NCBI GenBank assembly: GCA_017625615.1
Contig: JAGAKP010000057.1
Coordinates: 1-50,547, forward strand
Source of the DNA: Clostridia bacterium
Lineage (GTDB): Bacteria; Bacillota; Clostridia; Oscillospirales; CAG-382
DNA: 50,547 nucleotides
Direction of reading: 5' to 3'
Each line of letters starts with the position of its first letter. Position 1 is the stretch's first letter. Under the pieces are notes generated by a model. That model ran no database searches. It was not told where the DNA came from and saw nothing but the letters and a program-made list of their open reading frames with translations. A program made the position numbers and the translations under genes. Positions 32,792 through 42,425 of this stretch are shown piece after piece.

Positions 32792-33805
32792 TTATTTTTG
32801 GGCGGTTTCAAGCATATTTTCGATAAATATGCCGTAGCCCTTGGTATGGTCGTTGACGAGGACGTGAGTTACCGCGCCGATAAGTCTGCCGTTCTGTATT
32901 ATAGGCGAGCCGGACATACCCTGCACGATACCGCCCGTGGCTTCAAGCAGGGCGGGATCCGTTACGCGTATGAGAAAGTTTTTGGTATCCCCCGAATCCT
33001 TATAAACCTTTAAGATCTCGATACCGTACTCCCCTACCTTGCCATTGACCTGACACAAAACGGTGGCTTCCCCTTCGGTCACTTCCTTTTTCCTTGCAAC
33101 CTCCATAGGCTCTCTTAAAACCGCGGGAAGGGTTGAAAGACTGCCGAACACGCCGGTCCTAGTGTTTTTGAATATTTCACCCCGCACCTCCTTGCCGAAG
33201 GTACCCTTCAATTCGCCGGGAGTGCGGGCATCACCTTTATCCACAGAGGTAATATTCACGTCCACCACGTATGCCTTGCCCACGGGCATAATTACGCCCG
33301 TATCCGTATCGCATATACCGTGACCCAAGCCGCCGAAATCACCGGTAAAGGCGTTGATATAGGTTACGGTGCCGATACCCGCAGTGGAATCCCGCACCCA
33401 CACGCCGATACACCATTTCCCCGTTTCCGAGGAAAGGGCGGGCTTTACCTTTACGTCCCGTTCCATCCCCTCCGTATTTTTTACGGTGAGGGTTATTTCC
33501 TTACCGCCGCTCTGATCGACCGTGCGTGCAAGCTCTTCGGAGGTGGACATCTTTTTGCCGTCCACCGAAATGATCGTTTCCTTTACTTTAATACCATTTT
33601 CCTTTGCGGGGGAACACAGACCCGCAGAGGTGGTAATATCCGTCGTGCCTACCACTAACAGTCCGTCGGTAAAGAATTTTACGCCGAAATTCATTCCGCC
33701 GGGGATAAGCTTTTGCCGTCCCGCAGAGGCAGGGATCCCTGAAAGCATACCCACACAGATACAAGCACAAAGGACAAAAAACGCAAACCTTTTAAATTTT
33801 TTCAT
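32792..33805 (-). CDS. spoIVB: SpoIVB-type serine peptidase
   Basis: 337 residues, shorter than the ~425 of Bacillus SpoIVB. SpoIVB is made in the forespore and triggers processing of the mother-cell sigma factor K. An N-terminal export segment (~5-28) is followed by a PDZ-like region (~60-120: NGIKVKETIISVDGKKMST). The S55 peptidase part has GLGHGICDTDTG (His162) and the nucleophile in GIVQGMSGSPIIQNG (Ser300). Together with spo0A and the CotH gene this indicates a sporulation ancestry. In many spore formers spoIVB and spo0A are adjacent; here about 7.8 kb lie between them. Confidence 0.92.
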   Translation of the reverse strand: MKKFKRFAFFVLCACICVGMLSGIPASAGRQKLIPGGMNFGVKFFTDGLLVVGTTDITTSAGLCSPAKENGIKVKETIISVDGKKMSTSEELARTVDQSGGKEITLTVKNTEGMERDVKVKPALSSETGKWCIGVWVRDSTAGIGTVTYINAFTGDFGGLGHGICDTDTGVIMPVGKAYVVDVNITSVDKGDARTPGELKGTFGKEVRGEIFKNTRTGVFGSLSTLPAVLREPMEVARKKEVTEGEATVLCQVNGKVGEYGIEILKVYKDSGDTKNFLIRVTDPALLEATGGIVQGMSGSPIIQNGRLIGAVTHVLVNDHTKGYGIFIENMLETAQK

Positions 33806-33901
33806 AGCATCACCTTCGCTTTTCCACAGATGAATGAATAAAATGCTCTCGACATTAATTTGCGCTTTTTATTTTTTTGTATGTCTTGATAAATAAGGAA
33901 A

Positions 33902-33933
33902 AAACGCAGAAAGGATCATTTCCTTCTGCGTTT
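33902..33933 (-). terminator. Terminator overlapping the end of the YgiQ gene
   Basis: AAACGCAGAA / TTCTGCGTTT stem; on the minus strand T run follows. The stop codon of the gene (33916-33918) is in the loop. Confidence 0.75.
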
Positions 33934-35781
33934 ATCGTTGTTTTTGTGTTTTTGGTTATTTTTGGGTTTATTTTTGCTTTGCTTTGCGTCCTTTTCGACC
34001 CTTTTTCTGAAGGGAAGCAGTACGGGAATAAGGTCTTCCCTGCCAAGCTTATACAAAGCCTTTTTGACGAGAGGCGCGTTTTCGGGACGGTACGCCTGCA
34101 AGAGAGCTCTCTGCATCTGCTTTTCCTCGTAGGAGCGGGGAACGTAGACGGGCTTGCCCGAAAATGGGTCTATACCCGTATGGAACATACAGGTTGACGC
34201 CGTGCCGGGAGTGGGATAAAAATCCTGCACCTGCTCGGGGTTAATGTTGTTTTCCTTAAGGTACAGAGCAAGAGAAAGGGCATCCTCAAGTCTGCTTCCG
34301 GGGTGAGAGGACATAAGGTAGGGGACGAGATACTGCTCCTTACCCATAGACGCCGTAATATCGTAAAACTTTTTCTTGAATTTGTTATAGGTTTCAATAC
34401 TCGGCTTGCCCATATAGTGAAGCACGTTATCCACGCAATGCTCGGGCGCGACCTTAAGCTGACCGCTGACGTGGTCGCGTACCAGCTTTTTGAAAAAGGC
34501 ATCATTTTTATCGGCAATAACGTAGTCAAAGCGGATACCGCTTCGGATAAACACCTTTTTTACGCCCTTTACCTTTTCCACCTGCTCGAGCAGATGGATA
34601 TAATCGCTGTGGTCCACCTTCATATTGGGACAAGGGGCAGGCTCAAGGCATTTGCGGTTTACGCACATTCCCGCCTTTTTCTGCTTTTCGCAGGAGGGAA
34701 AGCGGAAGTTTGCGGTGGGACCGCCGATATCGTGAATATATCCCTTAAAATCCGGTTTTTGGGCAAGTATTTCCGCTTCCCTTACCACGGATTCCACGCT
34801 TCGGGACACCACTTGTCTGCCCTGATGGAAGGCTATTGAGCAAAAGTTACAGGAACCAAAGCAGCCGCGGTTGTGGGCAATGGAAAACTTCACCTCGTTG
34901 ATGGCGGGAACGCCGCCGAGAGGCAGGTAGCTCGGATGCACCTCACGCTCAAAGGGGAGAGAATACACCGCGTCGAGCTCGTTACGGGTGAGAGGCGGCA
35001 TGGGCGGAGTCTGGATGAGGATCTTATCTCCGTAATCCTCCACGAGAGCCTTGCCGATAACGGGATCCTGATTGCGGGCTTGGATCTCAAAGGCCTTTGC
35101 AAAGAGCTTTTTATCCGTCTTTAAGGTATCGTAATCCCCGATAAATTCGGTTTCGAATTTGGGAACGAAATCCTTTTCCGCAAGATAGCAGCAGCCGCGC
35201 ACGTCACGGATCTTCTTGACGGGCACGCCCTTATCCAGCAAAAAGGCGATACGGCGGAGGATATTTTCACCCATTCCGTAGGTGAGGATATCCGCGCGGC
35301 AATCCACGAGTATGCTGCGGCGGACGGAATCCGTCCAATAATCGTAATGAGCAAAACGGCGCGTGGACGCCTCCACACCGCCGATGACTATGGGAACGTC
35401 CCCGTAGGCTTCGCGGATGCGGTTGCAGTATACTATTACGGCGCGGTCGGGACGCTTGCCCGCAACACCGCCGGGAGAATAATAATCGCTGTTGCGTTTA
35501 CGGCGCGCGGCAGTGTAATGCGCCACCATTGAATCTATGTTGCCGCTGTTAACGAGAAATGCAAGGCGGGGCTTGCCGAATCTTTTAAAATCTTCGGTAT
35601 TGCGCCAATCGGGCTGAGGAATTACCGCTACGGTGTATCCCTCCGCCTCAAGCACTCTGCCGATGACGGCTGTACCGAAAGACGGGTGATCCACGTAGGC
35701 ATCACCCGTCACGATAACAAAATCAAATTCGGTTATACCGCTTGCCCTTGCTTCCTCTGAAGTAATAGGAAGAAAAGCCAT
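33916..35781 (-). CDS. YgiQ-family radical SAM protein
   Basis: 621 residues. The order is that of YgiQ: an N-terminal part with FLPITSEEARASGI-like start and VTGDAYVDHPSFG, then the radical SAM cluster motif GCFGSCNFCSIAFHQGR (CxxxCxxC), the KVAPEHCVDNVL block and PYLMSSHPG. The C-terminus ends in a Lys/Arg/Asn-rich tail (~595-621), which may bind nucleic acid. The reaction of the family is not known to me. It starts 7 bases after the third solute-binding protein gene and may be read from that transcript, although a functional link is not evident. Confidence 0.92.
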   Translation of the reverse strand: MAFLPITSEEARASGITEFDFVIVTGDAYVDHPSFGTAVIGRVLEAEGYTVAVIPQPDWRNTEDFKRFGKPRLAFLVNSGNIDSMVAHYTAARRKRNSDYYSPGGVAGKRPDRAVIVYCNRIREAYGDVPIVIGGVEASTRRFAHYDYWTDSVRRSILVDCRADILTYGMGENILRRIAFLLDKGVPVKKIRDVRGCCYLAEKDFVPKFETEFIGDYDTLKTDKKLFAKAFEIQARNQDPVIGKALVEDYGDKILIQTPPMPPLTRNELDAVYSLPFEREVHPSYLPLGGVPAINEVKFSIAHNRGCFGSCNFCSIAFHQGRQVVSRSVESVVREAEILAQKPDFKGYIHDIGGPTANFRFPSCEKQKKAGMCVNRKCLEPAPCPNMKVDHSDYIHLLEQVEKVKGVKKVFIRSGIRFDYVIADKNDAFFKKLVRDHVSGQLKVAPEHCVDNVLHYMGKPSIETYNKFKKKFYDITASMGKEQYLVPYLMSSHPGSRLEDALSLALYLKENNINPEQVQDFYPTPGTASTCMFHTGIDPFSGKPVYVPRSYEEKQMQRALLQAYRPENAPLVKKALYKLGREDLIPVLLPFRKRVEKDAKQSKNKPKNNQKHKNNDKRRRK

Positions 35782-35788
35782 AGGTTAT

Positions 35789-37315
35789 TTATGAACGGTA
35801 GTTTTCGATGGTTTCTTCGATAGCCTCGTTTGCCGCATCCTTGATGCTCTCGAAGCTGGATGTTACGTCAAACTTGCCTTCGCCGGCAAGCTTCTGCATC
35901 ATAGAACCAATACCGCCGAAGTCATAGAAGGAGCCTACGTCAAACTTAAGGTTTGCGAAGATGTATTCGTCAAGCATCTTTTCGGATTCATCGTCGCGGG
36001 CATCACGGGATTTAAGGGTGGTTTCGTAGTATGCGGGAGTGAGATAGTTCTTTGCTTCGCAGGCTACGAGCTGAGTCATATAAGCGGAAAATTCCTTATC
36101 GGGCGCGGAAATGGGGATAACCACAACGTATGCACCTGCGCCGGAGGGAGAATAATAATTTTCCTGCTCTTCGTCAAACTTGGGAAGAGGAATGATGCCG
36201 AATTCGATACCGTCTTCATAGTTACGAAGCTTCTTGATAGCGGAGAATACGGAGGTTCTGAACAGCGCTCTGCCTTCACCGAAGATATCGAGAGAGGTCT
36301 TCCAAACGTCGGAAACACCGAACTCAGTGCCGAGGCTGTTGGAGCAAATGTGCCAAGTGTTTTTCTTTGAATATTCCTCAAGCAGACGCTGTGCTACGGT
36401 TACGGAGCGAGTAGTGTCAAAGGTGAGGTAAGGAAGGTCGTCTGCATCCTTTGCAGCAAGAGATTCGCCTGCAGCGGAATAATAGTTATAAGGATCGGAG
36501 GTTTCGCTTACCAATCCCCACTTATCGTTATAATCCCACTTGCCGTCGCCGTTTTCAACGGTTGCCTTTTTGCACATTTCAAGGAGCTTATCGTAGGTCC
36601 AAGTACCCTCTTCAACTATTTCGTACAAGGATTTTTCACCGGGGAAAAGGGTTGCGTACATTTCCTTGTTGAAAACGAGAGCGCGGGTGGATATTTTTGC
36701 CATTATGGTGATATCGCCGGTGGAGAAGTATATCTGGTCGGAAACGGAGAAGGCTTCGTTTGCACCCTGATCCCACCAAGGCATGGTAAGGTCAAGATAA
36801 GGAGCGAGGTCTTCGCTGTTAAGGGAATGGAGTCTGCCTTCCTGAGCGAGTTTTACTGCGCCGGAAAGGAAGGGCATAGCCATATCGTATGCGCCTGCGC
36901 CGCTGGTGATATCATCCTCAATAGCGCCGGTTACGTCCTTAACGTATACGGGAGTAACCACAACACCGGTAAGCTCTTCTACCTTGTTGTTACGTTCTCT
37001 TACCGCGTCGTTAATAACCGCATCGGTGGTAGTGTACTTATCATAACCGATATCCTCGGAATAATAAGTATTCTGAATCTCGTCGCTGGTTACGGCAACT
37101 TCAAAGGTAGCGTAGGTTTCTTCGTCAACGTTCCATTCAAAGGCGGGGAGGTTTGCTACGTAACGGTCGGATTCGGGATCGTAGCCCTCTACGGTGCTTT
37201 TTGAGGTTTCGTTTTCGTCGTCCTTGCTGGTATCGTTGCCGGCATCGTTACAGGAAACGAGCAGGCAGGAGGAAACCATAAGCAAGCAAAGAAGTATAAC
37301 TAAAAGTTTTTTCAT
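35789..37315 (-). CDS. Extracellular solute-binding lipoprotein, paralogue 3
   Basis: 508 residues. The lipoprotein signal ends at LVSC (Cys22). After a Ser/Asp/Glu linker comes the block shared by all three paralogues here: PAFEWNVDEETY, then TSDEIQNTYYSEDIGYDKY. The overall pattern (DMAMPFLSGA, PWWDQGANEAFSV, VFNKEMYATLFPGEKSLYEIV, FRTSVFSAIKKLRNYEDGIEFGI) is that of family 1 periplasmic-type sugar-binding proteins of ABC importers. No permease or ATPase gene is nearby, so it must use a transporter encoded elsewhere or act otherwise. It is closest to paralogue 2 in sequence. Confidence 0.82.
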   Translation of the reverse strand: MKKLLVILLCLLMVSSCLLVSCNDAGNDTSKDDENETSKSTVEGYDPESDRYVANLPAFEWNVDEETYATFEVAVTSDEIQNTYYSEDIGYDKYTTTDAVINDAVRERNNKVEELTGVVVTPVYVKDVTGAIEDDITSGAGAYDMAMPFLSGAVKLAQEGRLHSLNSEDLAPYLDLTMPWWDQGANEAFSVSDQIYFSTGDITIMAKISTRALVFNKEMYATLFPGEKSLYEIVEEGTWTYDKLLEMCKKATVENGDGKWDYNDKWGLVSETSDPYNYYSAAGESLAAKDADDLPYLTFDTTRSVTVAQRLLEEYSKKNTWHICSNSLGTEFGVSDVWKTSLDIFGEGRALFRTSVFSAIKKLRNYEDGIEFGIIPLPKFDEEQENYYSPSGAGAYVVVIPISAPDKEFSAYMTQLVACEAKNYLTPAYYETTLKSRDARDDESEKMLDEYIFANLKFDVGSFYDFGGIGSMMQKLAGEGKFDVTSSFESIKDAANEAIEETIENYRS

Positions 37316-37354
37316 TTTTGCCTCCGTGGGAGAAAATAATATTTTTATTTTTTA

Positions 37355-38851
37355 TTAATCGCGGAAGTTATCAACGGTTTCGCCTATCTCAGCATCCGCA
37401 GCGTCCTTGATGGAATCAAAGGTGGAAGCGATATCCGAAGAGCCGCTCTGAGAAAGATTTCTGAACATATCCGCAATGCCTCCGAAGTTATATATTGCGC
37501 CGATATCGAACTTCTTGTTATCGAAGATGAGGTCGAGCATTTCCTCGGATTCATCGTCGCGGGCGTCGCGGTGTTTAAGGGTGGTTTCGTAGTATGCGGG
37601 GGTAAGATAATTCTTTGCCTCACAGCAGGTAAGCTCGGTCATATAAGCGGAAAACTCGGGGTCGGGCACGTTATAGGGAATAACTACCGCATATCCCGCA
37701 GGGTCGCTGGGAGAATAGTAATTTTCCTGCTCCTCGTCATACTTGGGAAGAGGAACGATACCGAATTCGATACCGTCATCGTATTTACGAAGCTTCTTTA
37801 TTGCGGAGAACACGCTGGTGCGGAACAGAACCTGACCGCCCGCAAACATATCCAGTGCAGTCACCCAAGGAGAAGGCACGGGAATGGTGTTGGTGTATAT
37901 ATGCCACGTATTAAGGGCGGAAAACTCCTCAAGTATGCCCTGCGCCACGTCGATGGAACGGGTGGAGCCGAAGGTTATATAAGGAATATCGTCATCCGTC
38001 TTTTCGGCAAGGGATTCGCCCGATGCGGTGAAGTAGTTGCGCGCGTCGGAATGTGCGCTTATAAGTCCCCATCTGTCATTATAATCCCAGACGTTATCGC
38101 CGTTATCAAGGGTTGCCTCCTTGGAGAAGGCGACGAGCTTGTCAAAGGTCCAATCTCCGTCTTCTACTATTTCGTAAAGAGATTTTTCGCCGGGGAAAAG
38201 CTCGGCGTACATTTCCTTGTTAAAGGTGATAGCCCAAGTGTTTATCTTGGTCATTATAGTGATATCACCGGTGGTGAAGTACAGCCTTCCGTCAACGGAG
38301 AAGGTCGCGTTTGCGTTCTGATCCCACCAAGGCATTTCGAGGTTGAGATAATCGGCAAAGCGGTCGTCACGCAGATCGAAAAGAAGTCCGTCCTGAGCGA
38401 GAGTTACCGCATCGTAAATAAAGGGCATTGCCATATCGTACGCCTGACTGCCCGTAGCGGCGTTATCCTGCACGGCAGTGCGAACGCTTTTTACGTAAAC
38501 GGCTTGGATCTTTACGCCGGTAAGCTCCTCAACGAGGTGGTTACGCTTCATAACCGCGTCGTTTATTACCTCGTCGGTGGTGGAATACTTATCGTATCCG
38601 ATATCCTCGGAATAATACGTGGACTGTGCTTCGTCGCTGGTTACGGCAACATCAAAGAAGGTGTATTTTTCGTCGCTTACGTTCCATTCAAAGGCGGGAA
38701 GGTCTGCAACGTAACGTCCGCTTTCGGGATCGTAGCCCGCTTCAGCCTTGCTCACGTCGGAAACGCCCGTATCCACAACGGGATCGTTGCAGGCGACGAG
38801 GCAAGAGGACACCATAAGAATGGCGAGGAGGATAACCAATGCTTTTTTCAT
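37355..38851 (-). CDS. Extracellular solute-binding lipoprotein, paralogue 2
   Basis: 498 residues, signal with lipobox SCLVAC (Cys21). It shares with its neighbours the conserved start YVADLPAFEWNV, the SEDIGYDKYSTTDEVINDAV segment, MPWWDQNANATFSVDG and the C-terminal CCEAKNYLTPAYYETTLKHRDARDDESEEMLD. Differences concentrate in the loop around residues 315-330 (NTIPVPSPWVTALDMFAGG) that in such proteins borders the ligand cleft, so the ligands may differ. It lies 39 bases before paralogue 3 and 89 after paralogue 1, with a GC-rich hairpin in the latter gap. Confidence 0.82.
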   Translation of the reverse strand: MKKALVILLAILMVSSCLVACNDPVVDTGVSDVSKAEAGYDPESGRYVADLPAFEWNVSDEKYTFFDVAVTSDEAQSTYYSEDIGYDKYSTTDEVINDAVMKRNHLVEELTGVKIQAVYVKSVRTAVQDNAATGSQAYDMAMPFIYDAVTLAQDGLLFDLRDDRFADYLNLEMPWWDQNANATFSVDGRLYFTTGDITIMTKINTWAITFNKEMYAELFPGEKSLYEIVEDGDWTFDKLVAFSKEATLDNGDNVWDYNDRWGLISAHSDARNYFTASGESLAEKTDDDIPYITFGSTRSIDVAQGILEEFSALNTWHIYTNTIPVPSPWVTALDMFAGGQVLFRTSVFSAIKKLRKYDDGIEFGIVPLPKYDEEQENYYSPSDPAGYAVVIPYNVPDPEFSAYMTELTCCEAKNYLTPAYYETTLKHRDARDDESEEMLDLIFDNKKFDIGAIYNFGGIADMFRNLSQSGSSDIASTFDSIKDAADAEIGETVDNFRD

Positions 38852-38895
38852 AAAAGATCATTTCCTTTTAAAGGATAATATGTGTCACACGAAAC

Positions 38896-38920
38896 CGCGC
38901 GGCGGGAATATCCGCCGCGG
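38896..38920 (-). other. GC-rich intercistronic hairpin between paralogues 1 and 2
   Basis: CGCGGCGG / CCGCCGCG with a six-base loop and no T run. It may stabilise the upstream message or reduce read-through and so set different levels of the two lipoproteins. Confidence 0.55.
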
Positions 38921-38940
38921 GTGTTGTGTAAAGGTATTGA

Positions 38941-40446
38941 TTAGTCTCTGAAGTTTTCGATAGTCTCTTCGATAGCCGCTTCGATAGAATCCTGAACGGT
39001 TTCGATGGAGGACATAACGTCGGTGGTGTTAGAGGACATAAGGTTATAAAGGATGTTGCTTGCGCCGTCAAAGCCGTAGATGTAGCCGGTATCGTATACA
39101 ACGTTGGAGAAGATGAGGTCGAGCATTCTCTCGGTCTCGTCGTCCTTTGCGTCGCGCTTCTTAAGGGTTACTTCATAGTAAGCGTCGGTTACGTAGTTCT
39201 TTGCTTCACAGCAGATAAGCTCGGTCATATAAGCGGAGAATTCGGGATCTGCAACGGAAATGGGAATTACAATGCCGTATGCCATGTGAGCGGAGCAGGG
39301 AGTATAGTACTCTTCCTGATCTGCGGTGAGCTTGGGCATGGGAATGATACCGAAATCAACGCCCTCTTCGTAAGCGCGGAGCTTCTTGATAGCGGAGAAA
39401 GCGGTGGTTCTGAACAGTGCTCTGCCTTCGCCGAACACGTCAAGAGAAGAAACCCAGATATTGGTTGCGCCCATAGCGGTCATTTCGTTGGCGTGGATTG
39501 CCCAGTTATCCTGCTGGAGAGCCTCAAGAACCTTAACTGCAGCGTCAACGCTGGAGTTGGAGTTCATGGAGAAGATGGGAAGATCGTCGCTGTCCTTGGA
39601 GCAGATGGTGTTACCGGATGCAAGATAAAGCATATTTGCATCGCCCCAGGAAGCGGAGCAGCCCCACTGGTCATCAAGACCGGGCTTGCCGTCGCCGCTG
39701 TCAACGGTAGCGACCTTGGAGAGCTCTACCATTTTGTCGAGCGTCCATTCGCCGTCGTCAACCATCTCGTAAAGAGTCTTTTCACCGGGGAAGAGAGCAT
39801 CGTACATTTCCTTGTTAAAGGTAACTGCGGTGGAAACTACCTTCTGCATAATGGTGATATCGCCGGTGGTGAAGAATACGGTACCGTCTACGGAAAGAGA
39901 AGAGGTAGCGTTTGCATCCCACCAAGGCTGGGTAAGGTCGATAAGACCTTCAAAGCGTGCATCGTTAAGAGCGTAAAGCTTGCCCTCCTGAGCGAGAGTT
40001 GCCGCCTGAGGCATAAAGGGCATAGCGAGGTCGTAGTTTTTGGAGCCGGTTGCAAGCTCATCGGAAAGAGTTGAGAAAACGTTTTTGACGGGGTGCGCCT
40101 TGATCTCTACGCCGGTAAGCTGGTTTACGTAGTTGTTACGCTCCATAACTGCGGAGTTGAGAACCTCGTCGGTGGTGCTGTAAAGATCGTAGCCGATATC
40201 CTCGGAGAAATAGGTGGAGTCACCCTCCTGGCTGACTACGAGAACGTCAAAGAACTTATAAGCTTCGTCATCAACGTTCCATTCAAATGCGGGAAGATCT
40301 GCTACGTAACGGCCGTCGCCCTGGCTGGTTTCTCCATTGGAGGAATCACCCTTGCTGTTTTCGTTGCCGGGCTGGCAAGCGGTAAACGCGCTGATCACGG
40401 TAAGCAGGCAGAGAAGAAGTGCGATAATTGTTACTCTTCTTTTCAT
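38941..40446 (-). CDS. Extracellular solute-binding lipoprotein, paralogue 1
   Basis: 501 residues, lipobox SAFTAC (Cys24). It carries the same framework as the two downstream copies (YVADLPAFEWNVDDEAY, TYFSEDIGYDLYSTTDEV, PWWDANATSSLSVDG, FRTTAFSAIKKLRAYEEG) but is the most diverged of the three. It follows the helicase-like gene by 45 bases on the same strand, with an AAAGGAT ribosome site, so all four may be one transcript from the promoter at 42426-42454. Confidence 0.82.
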   Translation of the reverse strand: MKRRVTIIALLLCLLTVISAFTACQPGNENSKGDSSNGETSQGDGRYVADLPAFEWNVDDEAYKFFDVLVVSQEGDSTYFSEDIGYDLYSTTDEVLNSAVMERNNYVNQLTGVEIKAHPVKNVFSTLSDELATGSKNYDLAMPFMPQAATLAQEGKLYALNDARFEGLIDLTQPWWDANATSSLSVDGTVFFTTGDITIMQKVVSTAVTFNKEMYDALFPGEKTLYEMVDDGEWTLDKMVELSKVATVDSGDGKPGLDDQWGCSASWGDANMLYLASGNTICSKDSDDLPIFSMNSNSSVDAAVKVLEALQQDNWAIHANEMTAMGATNIWVSSLDVFGEGRALFRTTAFSAIKKLRAYEEGVDFGIIPMPKLTADQEEYYTPCSAHMAYGIVIPISVADPEFSAYMTELICCEAKNYVTDAYYEVTLKKRDAKDDETERMLDLIFSNVVYDTGYIYGFDGASNILYNLMSSNTTDVMSSIETVQDSIEAAIEETIENFRD

Positions 40447-40491
40447 GTTGGAAAAAATCCTTTCGTTTTTTTATATTTATTTTTGTTTTTA

Positions 40492-42384
40492 TTAAGAACG
40501 GAAGCAATCTGCAACGGAGCAGTTGGTTACGGAAAGTCCCTTTTCGCAAAGGGTGTTATATTCGTCCGCATAAGCGACTGCGCCTGAGCGTATTGCCAGC
40601 AGCATATCCGTGCCCGCGGAAAGGGTGCGCTCGGGGCAGGAATCGCCGCCGTCACAGATAAGTATTGCCGTCTTTGCCAGCGCGAAGAGACCGCAGGCGT
40701 ACTCGGGAGAGATACTGTCGGCATGGTCGAGAATGAGGAGCGGAATGGAATCGAATTCCTCAAACTGCTCGGCAATTTTCTGATAAGGAGCTATGATGAC
40801 GGGAGAAAGGGTATAAGGATTTCCCTCGGGGTCGGAAGCCCACAGACATTCGTAATAATGGACTGCAAGCCAGAACATGGTGGGGGTTACCTTTTTCATT
40901 ATAAGGCGGTTGATATCCTGCTCGGTGCAGAGGAAGGTATCCTCACTTCCGTCGTCCGAGAAGAAATCTATGCCGTATTCGCTGTATTCACCGATAGTAT
41001 CCAGAAGCTGCTTCTTTGCGGCAGTTTCCTTCATAAGGGCGGTGTTCTTTGCCGCCATATCGGTAAAGGCGTTAAGTATCTGCTGAGGTGTCATTTCGGG
41101 GTTTATGAAGGTATCGTTATCGTTCATAAACTGTGCAAACAGCTTTTTGCGCTCCTCTCTTACGGAGGCGAGTCCTCCGAAGGCGCGAAGCTTACGGGGA
41201 AGCCTGCTTATGAATACCTCCCACTCCATACGGCGCTCGCGAAGCATCTTTTCCAATTCCTCGCACTTGAGAAGTGTCTGCGAAGCGGAGAAGGTAACGC
41301 GTTTGCCCTCCTTGACGGGGAAGGTCACCAGACCGGGGTGCTTTTTGACCTCGTTTACAACGCGGTCGTTAAGGACGGACAGCGCGGAAAGCTCACGGTA
41401 GATACGGTCCATACAGCCCGTGGTTGAAGAGAAGGACACTCCGTAGCGGTTGGCGCAGGCGGTAAAGAAGCTGTCCGTAGAGATATCCGCGGTGTTGTAT
41501 GCGGGCAGAGACTGAACGCTGCTCTTTACCTCCGTCCAATAGGAAGCGAGGTCGCCGTTCGTTTCTGCCAGACGGAGAGACGGAGACATATCACTGCCGA
41601 TAACGATAGGTCTTGCGGGAAGTCCCGCAAGGGCGGAGTTTATTATCCAGTTGGTGGCAACCTTGCGGATGAAATCCGTCTTTTCGTCGGGAGCGAGAGT
41701 GATGAAGGATACCTCCTCGTCGTTGCCCTCGCAAAGGTCGCCGTAAAGCTTGTTGGGAACGCCTGCCTTGAAGATGCGTGCGTAAAGACGAAGCATGGGC
41801 TTTACGTGCTTTACGGGGCGGGCGGGAACTATATAACAGTTCTGGTCAAGTATAAAGGAAGAATTGTCTGCGCGGTTGGTTATGTAGCATTCGTTATAGG
41901 GAACGCCGCAGACCTCCTCAAAATAGGCGGTGGCAAGTCTTATATAGGCTTCCCAGGTGCCGTTGCCGTATATGGCGGAAATAAGGCGGGGGTTGGATGC
42001 GAAATAGCAGTTCGCCCTCTCTCTGTTACCGAAGACGGTGTCCCCTGCCAGAAACTCCTCGTTGAAATAAGGAAGTCTGTTTTCCGTAAAGGAAAAGGTT
42101 CCGTCGGTATGAAGCACTGCGGGGATATAATACAGACCCTTTAAGTACGCCGGCGAGGAAGAAGAATATATACCGCCCGCAACGGATGTGTTTACCGCCT
42201 TTGCGATAATGACCACGTCCATATCCGCGGTGATACGCATATCCTCTGCCATGGTGGCGAAACGGTTTGAATTAATTTTACCTTGCAATATATCGTAGGA
42301 ATTAACGGGCACAGCACCGTTCATGGACGGATACAGGTCCGTGCCGTTGTTAAGAGCATCAAAAAGATATTTGGTTATGCTCAA
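40492..42384 (-). CDS. Divergent UPF1-like SF1 helicase relative with degenerate motifs
   Basis: 630 residues starting with TTG at 42384, eight bases after AGGAGGG; an overlapping ATG is in another frame. No signal peptide. At first sight unknown, but the order of blocks resembles COG1112-type helicases: LYYIPAVLHTDG (~84-95), a segment TLAPDEKTDFIRKV (229-242) where GPPGTGKT would be, RPIVIGSDMSPSL (~258-270) where motif Ia lies, LLILDHADSISPEYA (549-563) for DEAS motif II, and CDGGDSCP (577-584) for GDxxQLPP motif III. Nearly all catalytic residues are changed and the second RecA domain is absent. If this reading is right it is a pseudo-helicase. It leads the three solute-binding lipoprotein genes. 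Assignment is inference. Confidence 0.5.
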   Translation of the reverse strand: MSITKYLFDALNNGTDLYPSMNGAVPVNSYDILQGKINSNRFATMAEDMRITADMDVVIIAKAVNTSVAGGIYSSSSPAYLKGLYYIPAVLHTDGTFSFTENRLPYFNEEFLAGDTVFGNRERANCYFASNPRLISAIYGNGTWEAYIRLATAYFEEVCGVPYNECYITNRADNSSFILDQNCYIVPARPVKHVKPMLRLYARIFKAGVPNKLYGDLCEGNDEEVSFITLAPDEKTDFIRKVATNWIINSALAGLPARPIVIGSDMSPSLRLAETNGDLASYWTEVKSSVQSLPAYNTADISTDSFFTACANRYGVSFSSTTGCMDRIYRELSALSVLNDRVVNEVKKHPGLVTFPVKEGKRVTFSASQTLLKCEELEKMLRERRMEWEVFISRLPRKLRAFGGLASVREERKKLFAQFMNDNDTFINPEMTPQQILNAFTDMAAKNTALMKETAAKKQLLDTIGEYSEYGIDFFSDDGSEDTFLCTEQDINRLIMKKVTPTMFWLAVHYYECLWASDPEGNPYTLSPVIIAPYQKIAEQFEEFDSIPLLILDHADSISPEYACGLFALAKTAILICDGGDSCPERTLSAGTDMLLAIRSGAVAYADEYNTLCEKGLSVTNCSVADCFRS

Positions 42385-42425
42385 AATTCATCCCTCCTGT
42401 TAATCAATGATACTGATACAGATAT

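Noticed and set aside
37571..38878. Plus-strand open frame opposite solute-binding protein 2
   Set aside because: Shadow frame; its composition (Val/Gly/Lys-rich without domains) follows from the codon use of the real gene.
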